Notes: generated from the letters alone by a model not told the origin. DNA of 14,503 bases from Desulfobacteraceae bacterium (GCA_022837185.1 JALHJD010000040.1:1-14503); one strand, 5' to 3'; counted from the stretch's first letter, positions 1-7,578 are shown. Program-made: numbers and translations.

Positions 1-926
1 ACAAGGATTTCGAGATTATCCTGCTTGGGCCCTCAGACTTCCTGACCCGGCAGCTCGCCACCCTTGGGATGAGCGATGATATTGGACGACGGCTGCACAT
101 CGAACACGCACCCGAGACCATAACCATGCATGAGACTCCGGTTGATGCGGTACGAAGGAAAAAAAACTCAACCATCATGGTCGGCTTCGAACTTGTCAAG
201 GCGGGTATGGCGGACGCCGTTGTCTCGGCTGGAAATTCCGGGGCAACCATGGCCTCAGCCATAAAGAAGCTGGGCCGGCTGAAGGGCGTGTCCCGGCCGG
301 GCATCGCCAGTCTTTTTCCGACTCTGAAGAATCCCGTCATGATCATGGATCTCGGCGCCAATGTGGATTGCCGGCCCCAGCATCTTTTCCAGTTCGCCAT
401 CATGGCGTCGTCATGCATCAGCAAGATTTTGAAGCTTGACCGGCCGCGGGTCGGCTTGCTCAGCATCGGCGAGGAGGCGGGCAAAGGCAATACACTGGTC
501 AAAGAGGCCCACGAGCTGCTGGGAGCGAGCAAGTTGCATTTCATCGGCAATGTGGAAGGGCGGGATGTCTATCAGGGCAATGTTGACGTGATCGTCTGTG
601 ACGGCTTTGTCGGCAACGTCTCGCTCAAGGTCAGTGAAGGGCTCGCCGATGCCGCCATGCAGATGCTCAGAAGCGAAATCGAAAAGTCAGTGCGTGCCAA
701 GCTTGGCTATCTGCTCATTCGCCATGCGTTCAACAATTTCCGCAAAAGGGTTGATTACGCTGAATATGGCGGGGCCCCTCTGCTGGGCATCAACGGCACC
801 GGCATCGTCAGTCACGGTAAATCCAATTCCGTCGCCATCAAGAACGCCATAGTCGTTGCCGCGAATATGGTGCGCAACAAAGTCAACGAGTCCATCATCC
901 AGGCTCTGGAAGAACAGACCGTCTGA
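1..926 (+). CDS. plsX: Phosphate acyltransferase PlsX (5'-truncated by window)
   Basis: PlsX makes acyl-phosphate from acyl-ACP and inorganic phosphate. Acyl-phosphate is the donor used by PlsY in the first step of membrane phospholipid synthesis; PlsX is a peripheral membrane enzyme in the family. The frame is open from base 3, upstream of the first ATG at 69, and the codons before that ATG already read like PlsX (KDFEIILLGP), so 69 is not the true start. About 307 codons are present against a usual 330-350, so a few dozen N-terminal residues lie outside the window. Recognisable family segments are AGNSGATMAS, MDLGANVDCRP and DGFVGNVSLKVSEG. It is followed 21 bases later by fabH, the classic plsX-fabH pairing that links phospholipid and fatty-acid synthesis. 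Identification is firm. Confidence 0.96.
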   Translation, partial: KDFEIILLGPSDFLTRQLATLGMSDDIGRRLHIEHAPETITMHETPVDAVRRKKNSTIMVGFELVKAGMADAVVSAGNSGATMASAIKKLGRLKGVSRPGIASLFPTLKNPVMIMDLGANVDCRPQHLFQFAIMASSCISKILKLDRPRVGLLSIGEEAGKGNTLVKEAHELLGASKLHFIGNVEGRDVYQGNVDVIVCDGFVGNVSLKVSEGLADAAMQMLRSEIEKSVRAKLGYLLIRHAFNNFRKRVDYAEYGGAPLLGINGTGIVSHGKSNSVAIKNAIVVAANMVRNKVNESIIQALEEQTV

Positions 927-947
927 GCCGCTGCCCGGTAAAACAAG

Positions 948-1925
948 ATGAAACATGCCTCGATACTTGGAACCGGCTCATACCTTCCGCAAAGGCGGCT
1001 GACGAATTCCGACCTGGAAAAAATGGTCAATACGTCCGATGAATGGATAACGACCAGGACGGGCATTCATACACGGCGCATAGCCGGCAGGGGAGAGGAA
1101 AACTACCGGATAGCCGCCGGGGCGGCGCGCAAGGCGCTGGACATGGCCGGCCTGAAGGCGGAAGAGATCGATCTGCTGGTGGTGGCCACCATGACGGCGC
1201 ATATGATGATGCCCTCCAGCGCCTGTTTCGTCCAGGCGGAGATCGGCGCCGACAACGCTCATGCCTACGACATCAATGCCGCCTGCACCGGTTTTCTGTA
1301 CGGTCTGGATCTGGCCGACAGGTATGTGGTCAGCCGGCCGGACATGAAAATACTGCTGATCGGATCGGAAACCCTCTCCGCCCGGGTCAACTGGCAGGAT
1401 CGCAACACGTGCATACTTTTCGGCGACGGCGCCGGGGCCTGCGTGATGTCCTCCCGCGAGGGGAGCCGGGGCGTGGTCGACGCCATTCTCCGCTCCGACG
1501 GCAGATTGTGGAATCTGCTGTACATGCACGGGCCGGCAAGTCTCAACCCCGATCTTGTCCAGAATGATCATAACGGCTGCTATATCCAGATGATCGGCCG
1601 GGACGTCTTCAAGTATGCAGTCAAGGCCATGGAGGAAGCGGTTGTCGAACTGCTGGACAGAAACGGCGTGACAATCAGCGACATCAGCCTGATGATACCC
1701 CATCAGGCCAATATCCGCATATTGAACAAGCTCATGGAACGTCTCGGCGTTCCACGGGAAAAGGTCTATATTAACGTGGATAAATATGGTAATACGTCGG
1801 CTGCAAGTATTCCCATTTCCCTCGACGAAGCGAACAGAGAGGGAATACTGCGGCGCGGAGATCTGCTCCTGTTCTGTTCCTTCGGCGGCGGATTTACCTG
1901 GGGATCAATGCTCATGCAATGGTAA
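948..1925 (+). CDS. fabH: Beta-ketoacyl-ACP synthase III (FabH)
   Basis: FabH starts fatty-acid synthesis by condensing a short acyl-CoA, usually acetyl-CoA, with malonyl-ACP in the cytoplasm. The 325-residue length is normal. The catalytic triad is visible: Cys113 in NAACTGFLYG, His252 in IPHQANIRI and Asn282 in YGNTSAASIP. The C-terminal glycine-rich segment FGGGFTWGS is also typical. The ATG at 948 has only a poor Shine-Dalgarno (purine-rich AACAAG upstream), which fits translational coupling to plsX. The stop codon overlaps the base that begins the AGGGGAG ribosome site of the next gene. Substrate preference (acetyl versus branched or longer starters) cannot be judged from these motifs alone. 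Confidence 0.97.
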   Translation: MKHASILGTGSYLPQRRLTNSDLEKMVNTSDEWITTRTGIHTRRIAGRGEENYRIAAGAARKALDMAGLKAEEIDLLVVATMTAHMMMPSSACFVQAEIGADNAHAYDINAACTGFLYGLDLADRYVVSRPDMKILLIGSETLSARVNWQDRNTCILFGDGAGACVMSSREGSRGVVDAILRSDGRLWNLLYMHGPASLNPDLVQNDHNGCYIQMIGRDVFKYAVKAMEEAVVELLDRNGVTISDISLMIPHQANIRILNKLMERLGVPREKVYINVDKYGNTSAASIPISLDEANREGILRRGDLLLFCSFGGGFTWGSMLMQW

Positions 1926-1937
1926 GGGGAGATGACC

Positions 1938-3089
1938 TTGGATTACTTGTTAACGGAAGAACAACAGATGATCGTGGACACCGCCCGGGAGATCGCCGAT
2001 GAAAAGATCCTCCCCAGGCGGGCCGAACTCGACGAAAAGAACGAGTTCCCGACCGATATTCTTCAGGACATGGCCAGGGCCGACCTGTTTGGCATATTCG
2101 TACCCGAGCAGTACGGCGGTTTCGGCGGCGGCTGCTTCGAGATCGTGCTGGCCCTGGAGCAGTTGGCCCGCGGCTGCGTCGGCGTCGCCACCAGTTACGC
2201 GGCCAGCGCCCTGGGTATTTTTCCGGTGCTCATCGCCGGCAGCGAATCAATGAAGGAAAAGTACATGCCCGACATCGCCGCGGGCAGAAAATGGGCGGCA
2301 TTCGGCCTGACCGAGGCCAACGCCGGCAGTGACGCCTCCGGGGTGCAGACCACGGCGGTGCTGGACGGCGATGAATGGGTGCTGAACGGCACCAAGCAGT
2401 GGATCACCAACGGCGGGGAATCGCAGATCTACTCCATCGTCGCCATCACCGACCCCTCCAAGGGTGCCCGCGGGGCGTCCATTTTTATCGTTGAAGACGG
2501 CGATCCCGGTTTTTCCTACGGCAAGAAGGAAAACAAAATGGGGATCCGCGCCTCCGCCACCCGGGAGCTGATAATGAATGACTGCCGCATTCCCAGGGAC
2601 CGGCTGGTGGGCCGGCAGGGAACGGGCTTCATCACGGTCATGAAGACCCTGGATGTGTCGCGGCCGGGGATCGCCTCCCTGGGCGTCGGCCTGGCCCAGG
2701 CGGCCCTCGACGAAGCTGTAACCTATGCCAAGCAGCGTATCCAGTTCGGCAAGCCGATCATTTCGTTCCAGGCCGTCCAGCACATGCTGGCCGACATGGC
2801 CATTCAGCTTGAGGCGGCCAGGGCCCTGGTCTATGCGGCCGCCCGTCATATCGACAACAACCCCAGGAACATGAGCAAAGCTTCATCGATGTGCAAGGTC
2901 TTTGCCACCGACATGGCCATGAAGGTGACCACGGACGCGGTCCAGGTCCTCGGCGGCTACGGCTACATGAAAGAGTATCCGGTGGAAAAGATGATGCGCG
3001 ACGCCAAGATTCTGCAGATCTATGAAGGGACCAACCAGATCCAGCGCAATGTGGTCGGCCAGGAGCTGAACAGGGAATACACCATTTAA
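1938..3089 (+). CDS. Acyl-CoA dehydrogenase (short/medium-chain type)
   Basis: This is a soluble FAD enzyme of the acyl-CoA dehydrogenase family, which interconverts a saturated acyl thioester and its trans-2-enoyl form and passes electrons to ETF. It is about 383 residues from this start, normal for the family. Numbered from TTG 1938, the FAD/substrate segment LTEANAGSDASG is at 124-135, WITNGG at 155-160, LGGYGY at 338-343, and the expected catalytic base Glu363 lies in IYEGTNQIQR. The start is chosen for its ribosome site: AGGGGAG at 1925-1931 is six bases from TTG 1938 but directly abuts ATG 1932, and the TTG start gives the family-like N-terminus MDYLLTEEQQ. ATG 1932 remains possible and adds two residues. 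etfB and etfA follow, so they are its likely redox partner. Whether the substrate is acyl-CoA or acyl-ACP is unknown; its place between fabH and fabG makes acyl-ACP worth considering. Confidence 0.94.
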   Translation: MDYLLTEEQQMIVDTAREIADEKILPRRAELDEKNEFPTDILQDMARADLFGIFVPEQYGGFGGGCFEIVLALEQLARGCVGVATSYAASALGIFPVLIAGSESMKEKYMPDIAAGRKWAAFGLTEANAGSDASGVQTTAVLDGDEWVLNGTKQWITNGGESQIYSIVAITDPSKGARGASIFIVEDGDPGFSYGKKENKMGIRASATRELIMNDCRIPRDRLVGRQGTGFITVMKTLDVSRPGIASLGVGLAQAALDEAVTYAKQRIQFGKPIISFQAVQHMLADMAIQLEAARALVYAAARHIDNNPRNMSKASSMCKVFATDMAMKVTTDAVQVLGGYGYMKEYPVEKMMRDAKILQIYEGTNQIQRNVVGQELNREYTI

Positions 3090-3113
3090 CTTCTGAAAAC
3101 GAAGCGCCAGAGA

Positions 3114-3893
3114 ATGAACATCATAGTTTGTATCAAACAGGTCCCCGACACCAAGGATGTCCGGCTTGATCCGAAGACCAACACCATGGCCCGGGAAGGG
3201 GTGGCATCCATCATGAACCCGTTCGACCGGCATGCGCTGGAAGAGGCTGTCCGCATCAAGGAAGAAGCCGGGGGGACGGTCACCGCCATTTCCATGGGCC
3301 CGCCCCAGGCCGAAGCCGTCCTGAGGGAGGCCATTTCCTGCGGAGCCGACGAAGGAGTGCTGATCTCCGACAGGGCCTTTGCCGGTGCAGACACCTGGGC
3401 AACGTCCTATACCCTGGCCAGGGCGATTACCTCCCTCGGCAGCTTTGACCTGGTTTTGTGCGGCAAGCAGGCCATCGACGGGGATACCGCCCAGGTCGGT
3501 CCGGGGCTTGCCTGTCAGCTTGATCGGCCGTACGTCACCTGCGTGCAGAAAATCAGATCCCTGGCCGGCGGAGAGATGGTAGTGGAGCGCATGATGGACG
3601 ACGGCTTCGATGTTGTCCGGCTGCCCCTGCCGGCCCTGCTGACCGTGGTCAAGAATATCAATGAACCGCGGGTTCCCTCCCTGCGGGGCAAGATGAAAGC
3701 GAAAAAGGCCGAAATCAAGGTGCTGACCGCGGCCGATATCGGGGCGGAAAAGGAGTGCATCGGGCTTGCCGGCTCTCCGACCCAGGTCGTCAGCGTGTTT
3801 ACGCCTCCCCCGCGCGGGAATCGTACGGTATTTACCGGGACCGTTGAGGAGCAGATCGAGCAGCTCGTCGAGCGGCTGAAGGCCTACCTGTAG
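3114..3893 (+). CDS. etfB: Electron transfer flavoprotein beta subunit (EtfB)
   Basis: EtfB pairs with EtfA to form the flavoprotein that exchanges electrons with acyl-CoA dehydrogenases. The 259-residue length is normal. The N-terminus (MNIIVCIKQVPDTKDVRLDP) and the nucleotide-binding segment GKQAIDGDTAQVGPG (residues 117-131) are clear. From family knowledge, DGDTAQVGP at 122-130 resembles the version found in ETFs of anaerobes, including flavin-bifurcating ones, rather than the mitochondrial AMP-binding form. That suggests, without proving, a second FAD in place of AMP. There is no strong Shine-Dalgarno before ATG 3114, only AGAGA next to it. The gene lies 24 bases after the dehydrogenase and 101 bases before etfA, which it normally adjoins more closely. 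Confidence 0.96.
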   Translation: MNIIVCIKQVPDTKDVRLDPKTNTMAREGVASIMNPFDRHALEEAVRIKEEAGGTVTAISMGPPQAEAVLREAISCGADEGVLISDRAFAGADTWATSYTLARAITSLGSFDLVLCGKQAIDGDTAQVGPGLACQLDRPYVTCVQKIRSLAGGEMVVERMMDDGFDVVRLPLPALLTVVKNINEPRVPSLRGKMKAKKAEIKVLTAADIGAEKECIGLAGSPTQVVSVFTPPPRGNRTVFTGTVEEQIEQLVERLKAYL

Positions 3894-3897
3894 GCCC

Positions 3898-3970
3898 GAA
3901 GGGCGGCCGTTGCCGCCGCCCCTGCCGCACCGGCCCGGATGCAGGTAAAAGATGATCGCACCAGGCGATC
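3898..3970 (+). other. Hairpin-rich etfB-etfA intergenic segment
   Basis: Between etfB and etfA lie 101 non-coding bases in an otherwise tight operon. They can form a GC-rich hairpin with arms GGGCGGC (3901-3907) and GCCGCCC (3915-3921). A smaller second one has arms GATCGC (3954-3959) and GCGATC (3965-3970). No T-tract follows either, so an intrinsic terminator is unlikely. They could be an mRNA processing or stability element that sets the ratio of the two subunits; that role is inference. Confidence 0.35.
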
Positions 3971-3994
3971 GGGAGATCTCTCAGGAAACACTTC

Positions 3995-5188
3995 ATGCTC
4001 ATCGTTGATAAGGAAAAATGCATAGGCTGCGGAGTCTGTGAGGAAAACTGCGCCTTTGGCGCCATTTCGGTCGAGGACGGCTGCGCGGTGGTGCACGACA
4101 CCTGCACCCTGTGCGGCGCCTGCGTTGAAACCTGCGAACCCGGGGCCCTGCATATCGAGGGGGCTGCAAAGGAGACCGGCGTCGAACTTGGTGAATGGTC
4201 CGGCATATGGGTGGTCGCCGAATTCCGCCATGGCGAAATCGCCCCGGTATCCTTTGAACTGCTGGGAATCGGCCGAACACTTGCCGAGCAGCGCGGGGTT
4301 CCGCTGAGTGCGGTTCTGATGGGGTCCGGAGTGGAGGAAGCCGCCGGCCCATTGATCGCTTCCGGCGCCGACCTTGTGTATGTGGTCGATAATCCGGAGC
4401 TGGAGCATTTCCGTGAAGACGTCTACGGCAGGGTCCTTGAGGAGTTGATTCGCGCCCGGCGCCCCGAGGTGGTGCTGGCGGGCGCGACCGCCATCGGCAG
4501 GTCCTTCATCCCCCAGGTGGCCAATGCCCTCAATGCCGGGCTGACCGCGGACTGCACCCAGTTGTCCATCCGTTCCGAGGACGGGATGCTGCTCCAGACC
4601 AGACCGGCCTTCGGCGGCAACATCATGGCGACCATTGTCTGCCCCAATTCCAGGCCGCAGATGGCCACGGTCCGGCCGAAAGTCATGGCACCGCCGGAGC
4701 CGGACCCCGCCCGCCCCGGCGAGGTGATCCTCGTCGAACTTGACGACGGGGTCTACCGCTCCCGGGTCGAGGTTCTTGAATCGGTCCGCAGCGAGCAGGA
4801 TAATGTCAACATCCAGGAGGTTGAGATCCTCGTCGCCGGCGGCCGCGGCCTTGCCAGTGAAAAGGGATTTGAACTGATCCGCGGGCTGGCCGAGGAACTG
4901 GGCGGTGCCGTCGCGGCCTCCAGGGCGGCGGTTGATTCGGGCTGGATATCCTATCCGCACCAGGTCGGCCAGACCGGCAAGACGGTCTGCCCCAAGCTCT
5001 ATATTGCCTGCGGCATTTCCGGGGCTATTCAACATACGGTGGGCATGCAGTCGGCAAAAACCATCGTCGCGATCAACAAGGACGAGAATGCCCCTATTCT
5101 CGATATTGCGACCTACAGCCTGGTGGGCGATCTTTTTGAGATCGTGCCGCTGCTGACCCGGCGAATCAGGGAGAATCGGGGAAAATGA
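3995..5188 (+). CDS. etfA: Electron transfer flavoprotein alpha subunit with N-terminal 2[4Fe-4S] ferredoxin domain
   Basis: EtfA binds the electron-carrying FAD of the ETF heterodimer. This version has 397 residues, longer than the usual ~320, because of an N-terminal bacterial ferredoxin domain. One CxxCxxCxxxC set is Cys9/12/15/19 and the second is Cys37/40/43/47, which predicts two [4Fe-4S] clusters. The ETF alpha core follows from about residue 65. The FAD-binding C-terminal domain shows GQTGKTV (325-331), GISGAIQHTVGM (340-351) and INKDENAPI (360-368). ATG 3995 has a ribosome site AGGAAA at 3983-3988, and a later start would remove cluster ligands. The clusters could link the ETF to ferredoxin or to a membrane oxidoreductase. 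This fused form is known in anaerobes, so it is uncommon but not new. The stop overlaps the start of fabG by ATGA. Confidence 0.96.
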   Translation: MLIVDKEKCIGCGVCEENCAFGAISVEDGCAVVHDTCTLCGACVETCEPGALHIEGAAKETGVELGEWSGIWVVAEFRHGEIAPVSFELLGIGRTLAEQRGVPLSAVLMGSGVEEAAGPLIASGADLVYVVDNPELEHFREDVYGRVLEELIRARRPEVVLAGATAIGRSFIPQVANALNAGLTADCTQLSIRSEDGMLLQTRPAFGGNIMATIVCPNSRPQMATVRPKVMAPPEPDPARPGEVILVELDDGVYRSRVEVLESVRSEQDNVNIQEVEILVAGGRGLASEKGFELIRGLAEELGGAVAASRAAVDSGWISYPHQVGQTGKTVCPKLYIACGISGAIQHTVGMQSAKTIVAINKDENAPILDIATYSLVGDLFEIVPLLTRRIRENRGK

Positions 5189-5934
5189 CACTGACAGGAA
5201 AGACGGCCCTTGTCACCGGCGGCGGCAGGGGGATCGGACAGCAGGTTTGCCTGCGGCTCGCCCGCATGGGGGCGGTGGTCGGCATCAATTACGTGCGCAA
5301 CAGCAGCGCCGCCGAGGATACCCTGAACCGTATTCGCGGGGAAGGGGGAACGGCCTTTCTCGCCCCTTTCGATGTCGCCGATCCGGCCGCGGTGGAGAGC
5401 GGGATGAAGGATATCGCCGCCGCCCATGAAGCGGTGGATATTCTGGTCAACAATGCGGGCATCACCCGGGACGGTCTGATGGCCAGGATGAAGACCTCGG
5501 ATTGGGACCAGGTCATGGACACGAACCTCAAGGGGGCGTTTACCTGCAGCAAGGCGGCCATGAAAGGGATGATGAAGAAGAGATGGGGCCGGATCATCAA
5601 CATGACGTCGGTGATAGGCTTTCTCGGCAACGCCGGACAGGTCAACTATGCCGCGGCCAAGGCCGGGCTGGTGGGCATGACCAGAGCAATGGCCCGGGAA
5701 CTGGCCGGACGCAGCATTACGGTCAACTGCGTCGCTCCCGGCTACATTGTCACCGACATGACCAGCAGCCTGACCGAGGACATCCGGGAGGCCATTCGGG
5801 CCCAAATCCCCCTGGGAACGCTGGGACAGCCGGAGGATGTCGCCGCCGCCGTCGCTTTTCTCGCCTCGCCGGACAGCGGTTATATTACCGGCCAGACCCT
5901 GCATGTCAACGGCGGCATGTACATGGGAAGCTGA
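5185..5934 (+). CDS. fabG: 3-oxoacyl-ACP reductase (FabG)
   Basis: FabG reduces 3-oxoacyl-ACP to 3-hydroxyacyl-ACP with NADPH, the first reduction of each elongation cycle. It is a 249-residue short-chain dehydrogenase/reductase. The cofactor loop TGGGRGIG is at 11-18, NNAG at 89-92, and the catalytic set is Asn114, Ser142, Tyr155 and Lys159 (YAAAK). VNGGMYM near the C-terminus is typical of FabG. The start codon overlaps the etfA stop (ATGA), and the ribosome site GGGGA lies at the end of etfA, so the two are probably translationally coupled. This ties the ETF genes to fatty-acid synthesis at the level of expression. The short-chain dehydrogenase family is broad, but the neighbouring acpP and fabF support the FabG call. 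Confidence 0.95.
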   Translation: MTLTGKTALVTGGGRGIGQQVCLRLARMGAVVGINYVRNSSAAEDTLNRIRGEGGTAFLAPFDVADPAAVESGMKDIAAAHEAVDILVNNAGITRDGLMARMKTSDWDQVMDTNLKGAFTCSKAAMKGMMKKRWGRIINMTSVIGFLGNAGQVNYAAAKAGLVGMTRAMARELAGRSITVNCVAPGYIVTDMTSSLTEDIREAIRAQIPLGTLGQPEDVAAAVAFLASPDSGYITGQTLHVNGGMYMGS

Positions 5935-6040
5935 CCGGCGGAGGCCCCGGGCCGCGTGCCGGAAGGGAGGCGGACAGTCGGGAGCCTTGATGATATGGTG
6001 GAAGAATGAAGACAACAGGGAAACACTTCCCGGGTTGAAC

Positions 6041-6087
6041 TGCAAACAACAACAAGCAACAGAGACAATTTCAGAGGAGAGAAAAAA
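6041..6087 (+). promoter_or_regulatory. CAA-rich leader and strong ribosome-binding site of acpP
   Basis: The bases just before acpP (6041-6070) are unstructured and built of CAA/ACA units, followed by the ribosome site AGAGGAG at 6073-6079, eight bases from ATG 6088. Open CAA-rich leaders are known to favour ribosome loading. ACP is among the most abundant bacterial proteins, so a translation-enhancing role is plausible; that role is inference. A small hairpin GGGAA-ACAC-TTCCC sits upstream at about 6018-6031. I could not identify a convincing separate promoter in the 153-base gap. Confidence 0.45.
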
Positions 6088-6321
6088 ATGGCGGTTGAAA
6101 GCAAAATGATTGACATCATTGTGGAGCAGCTGAGTGTGGACAAGGACAAGGTTGTTCCCGGGGCTTCGTTTGTGGACGATCTGGGAGCCGACTCCCTTGA
6201 CCTGGTCGAACTTATCATGGCCATGGAAGAGGAGTTCGACGTGGAGATTCCCGACGAGGAAGCCGAGAAGATCACCACGGTGCAGGATGCCATTGACTTT
6301 GTCAAGAAACTGCAGGGTTAA
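6088..6321 (+). CDS. acpP: Acyl carrier protein (AcpP)
   Basis: AcpP is the small acidic protein that carries growing acyl chains on a phosphopantetheine arm through fatty-acid synthesis. The 77-residue length is normal. The attachment motif [10 protein letters not shown] places the modified serine at Ser36. Acidic helix II ([15 protein letters not shown]) and the C-terminal [16 protein letters not shown] are textbook. It has the strongest ribosome site of the operon. It lies between fabG and fabF as in many proteobacteria, with a 15-base gap to fabF. In this operon it would be the shared substrate carrier of FabH, FabG and FabF, and possibly of the upstream dehydrogenase. Confidence 0.98.
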   Translation: MAVESKMIDIIVEQLSVDKDKVVPGASFVDDLGADSLDLVELIMAMEEEFDVEIPDEEAEKITTVQDAIDFVKKLQG

Positions 6322-6336
6322 GCACGGAGTCCGTCA

Positions 6337-7578
6337 GTGAAACGAAGGGTAGTCGTAACCGGTATCGGTCTGGTGACCCCGCTGGGGACTGACACCGAGG
6401 CAACCTGGGACAGCCTGGTCAACGGCCGTTCGGGCATTGACCTGATCACGCGGTTTGATGCCTCCGATCAGGCCGCCAGGATTGCCGCGGAAGTCAAGGG
6501 TTTTGAACCGGAGAAATACTTCGACGCCAAACAGGTCAAAAACCTGGACCTGTTTGTGCAATATGCGATCGCCGCCGCCGAAATGGCCGTTGGCGACAGC
6601 GGCTTATCTTTATCGGCGGCCGAAGCCGACCGCGTCGGCGTTATTACCGGCTGCGGCATCGGCGGGCTGTCGACCATCGAGCACTACCATCAAGTGTACA
6701 TGGAAAAAGGGCCCAAACGCATTACCCCCTTCCTGATCCCCCGCATCATTCCCAATATGCCTTCGGGACACATTTCCATGCGGTTCAATGCCAGGGGGCC
6801 GAACCTGGCGCTGTCGACGGCATGCGCCGCCGGCACCCATGCCGTCGGCGAAGCGTTCAGGAGCATTGCCTACGGGGATTGTGATGTGGCCATTACCGGG
6901 GGAACCGAGTCGGTTATCTGCCCCCTCGCGGTGGGAGGCTTCGCGGCAATGAAGGCTCTGTCGACCCGGAATGACGACCCCCGGAGGGCGTCACGCCCCT
7001 TTGACCGGGACCGGGACGGTTTTATCATTGCCGAAGGCTCCGGCATCATCATCCTTGAAGAGCTTGAGCACGCGCTCAGGCGCGGCGCGGTCATATACGC
7101 GGAAATGGCCGGCTACGGCCAGTCCAGCGATGCGTATCACATCGCGGCCCCGCCGGAAAACGGGGAGGGCGGCGCCAGATGCATGCAAAGGGCCCTGCAG
7201 GATGCGGGCATGAATCCCGAGGACATCGATTATATCAACGCCCACGGCACCTCGACGCCGCTCAACGATAAATGCGAGACTCTGGCCATCAAGACCGTCT
7301 TCAGGGAACATGCCTACAGGCTCTGCATCAGTTCGACAAAATCCATGACCGGGCACATGCTTGGCGGAGCAGGGGGGATAGAAGCGGCCTTTACCGCCCT
7401 GACCCTGCACCACGGCATCATTCCCCCGACGGTAAACCTGGACAATCCCGACCCTGACTGTGATCTGGACTATGTGCCGAATACGGCCCGGGAGAAGAGG
7501 ATCAACGCCGCCATGTCGAACTCCTTCGGCTTCGGAGGGACCAACGGCGTCATTATCATGAAACGGTTCGCGGAGTAA
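6337..7578 (+). CDS. fabF: Beta-ketoacyl-ACP synthase II (FabF)
   Basis: FabF elongates acyl-ACP with malonyl-ACP by decarboxylative condensation. The 413-residue length is normal. The Cys-His-His active site is complete: Cys163 in STACAAGTHA, His303 in NAHGTSTPLND and His340 in KSMTGHMLGG, with Lys335 also present. The start is GTG at 6337, backed by GGAG (6326-6329) seven bases upstream and by the family N-terminus KRRVVVTGIG. The gene follows acpP by 15 bases and precedes rpiB by 19. FabF and FabB resemble each other closely; the position next to acpP and the length favour FabF. Confidence 0.97.
   Translation: MKRRVVVTGIGLVTPLGTDTEATWDSLVNGRSGIDLITRFDASDQAARIAAEVKGFEPEKYFDAKQVKNLDLFVQYAIAAAEMAVGDSGLSLSAAEADRVGVITGCGIGGLSTIEHYHQVYMEKGPKRITPFLIPRIIPNMPSGHISMRFNARGPNLALSTACAAGTHAVGEAFRSIAYGDCDVAITGGTESVICPLAVGGFAAMKALSTRNDDPRRASRPFDRDRDGFIIAEGSGIIILEELEHALRRGAVIYAEMAGYGQSSDAYHIAAPPENGEGGARCMQRALQDAGMNPEDIDYINAHGTSTPLNDKCETLAIKTVFREHAYRLCISSTKSMTGHMLGGAGGIEAAFTALTLHHGIIPPTVNLDNPDPDCDLDYVPNTAREKRINAAMSNSFGFGGTNGVIIMKRFAE

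Noticed and set aside
69..926. plsX starting at the ATG at 69
   Set aside because: The frame is open and PlsX-like from base 3, so this ATG is internal and the gene is truncated by the window edge.
3915..3994. Intrinsic terminator between etfB and etfA
   Set aside because: The hairpins have no T-run after them and the two subunits must be co-expressed, so a full terminator is unlikely.
3884..5191. A 435-codon open frame on the - strand opposite etfA
   Set aside because: It exactly mirrors etfA, whose ferredoxin and FAD motifs are clear. Long antisense frames are common in GC-rich codon-biased genes, and its product has no recognisable motif.
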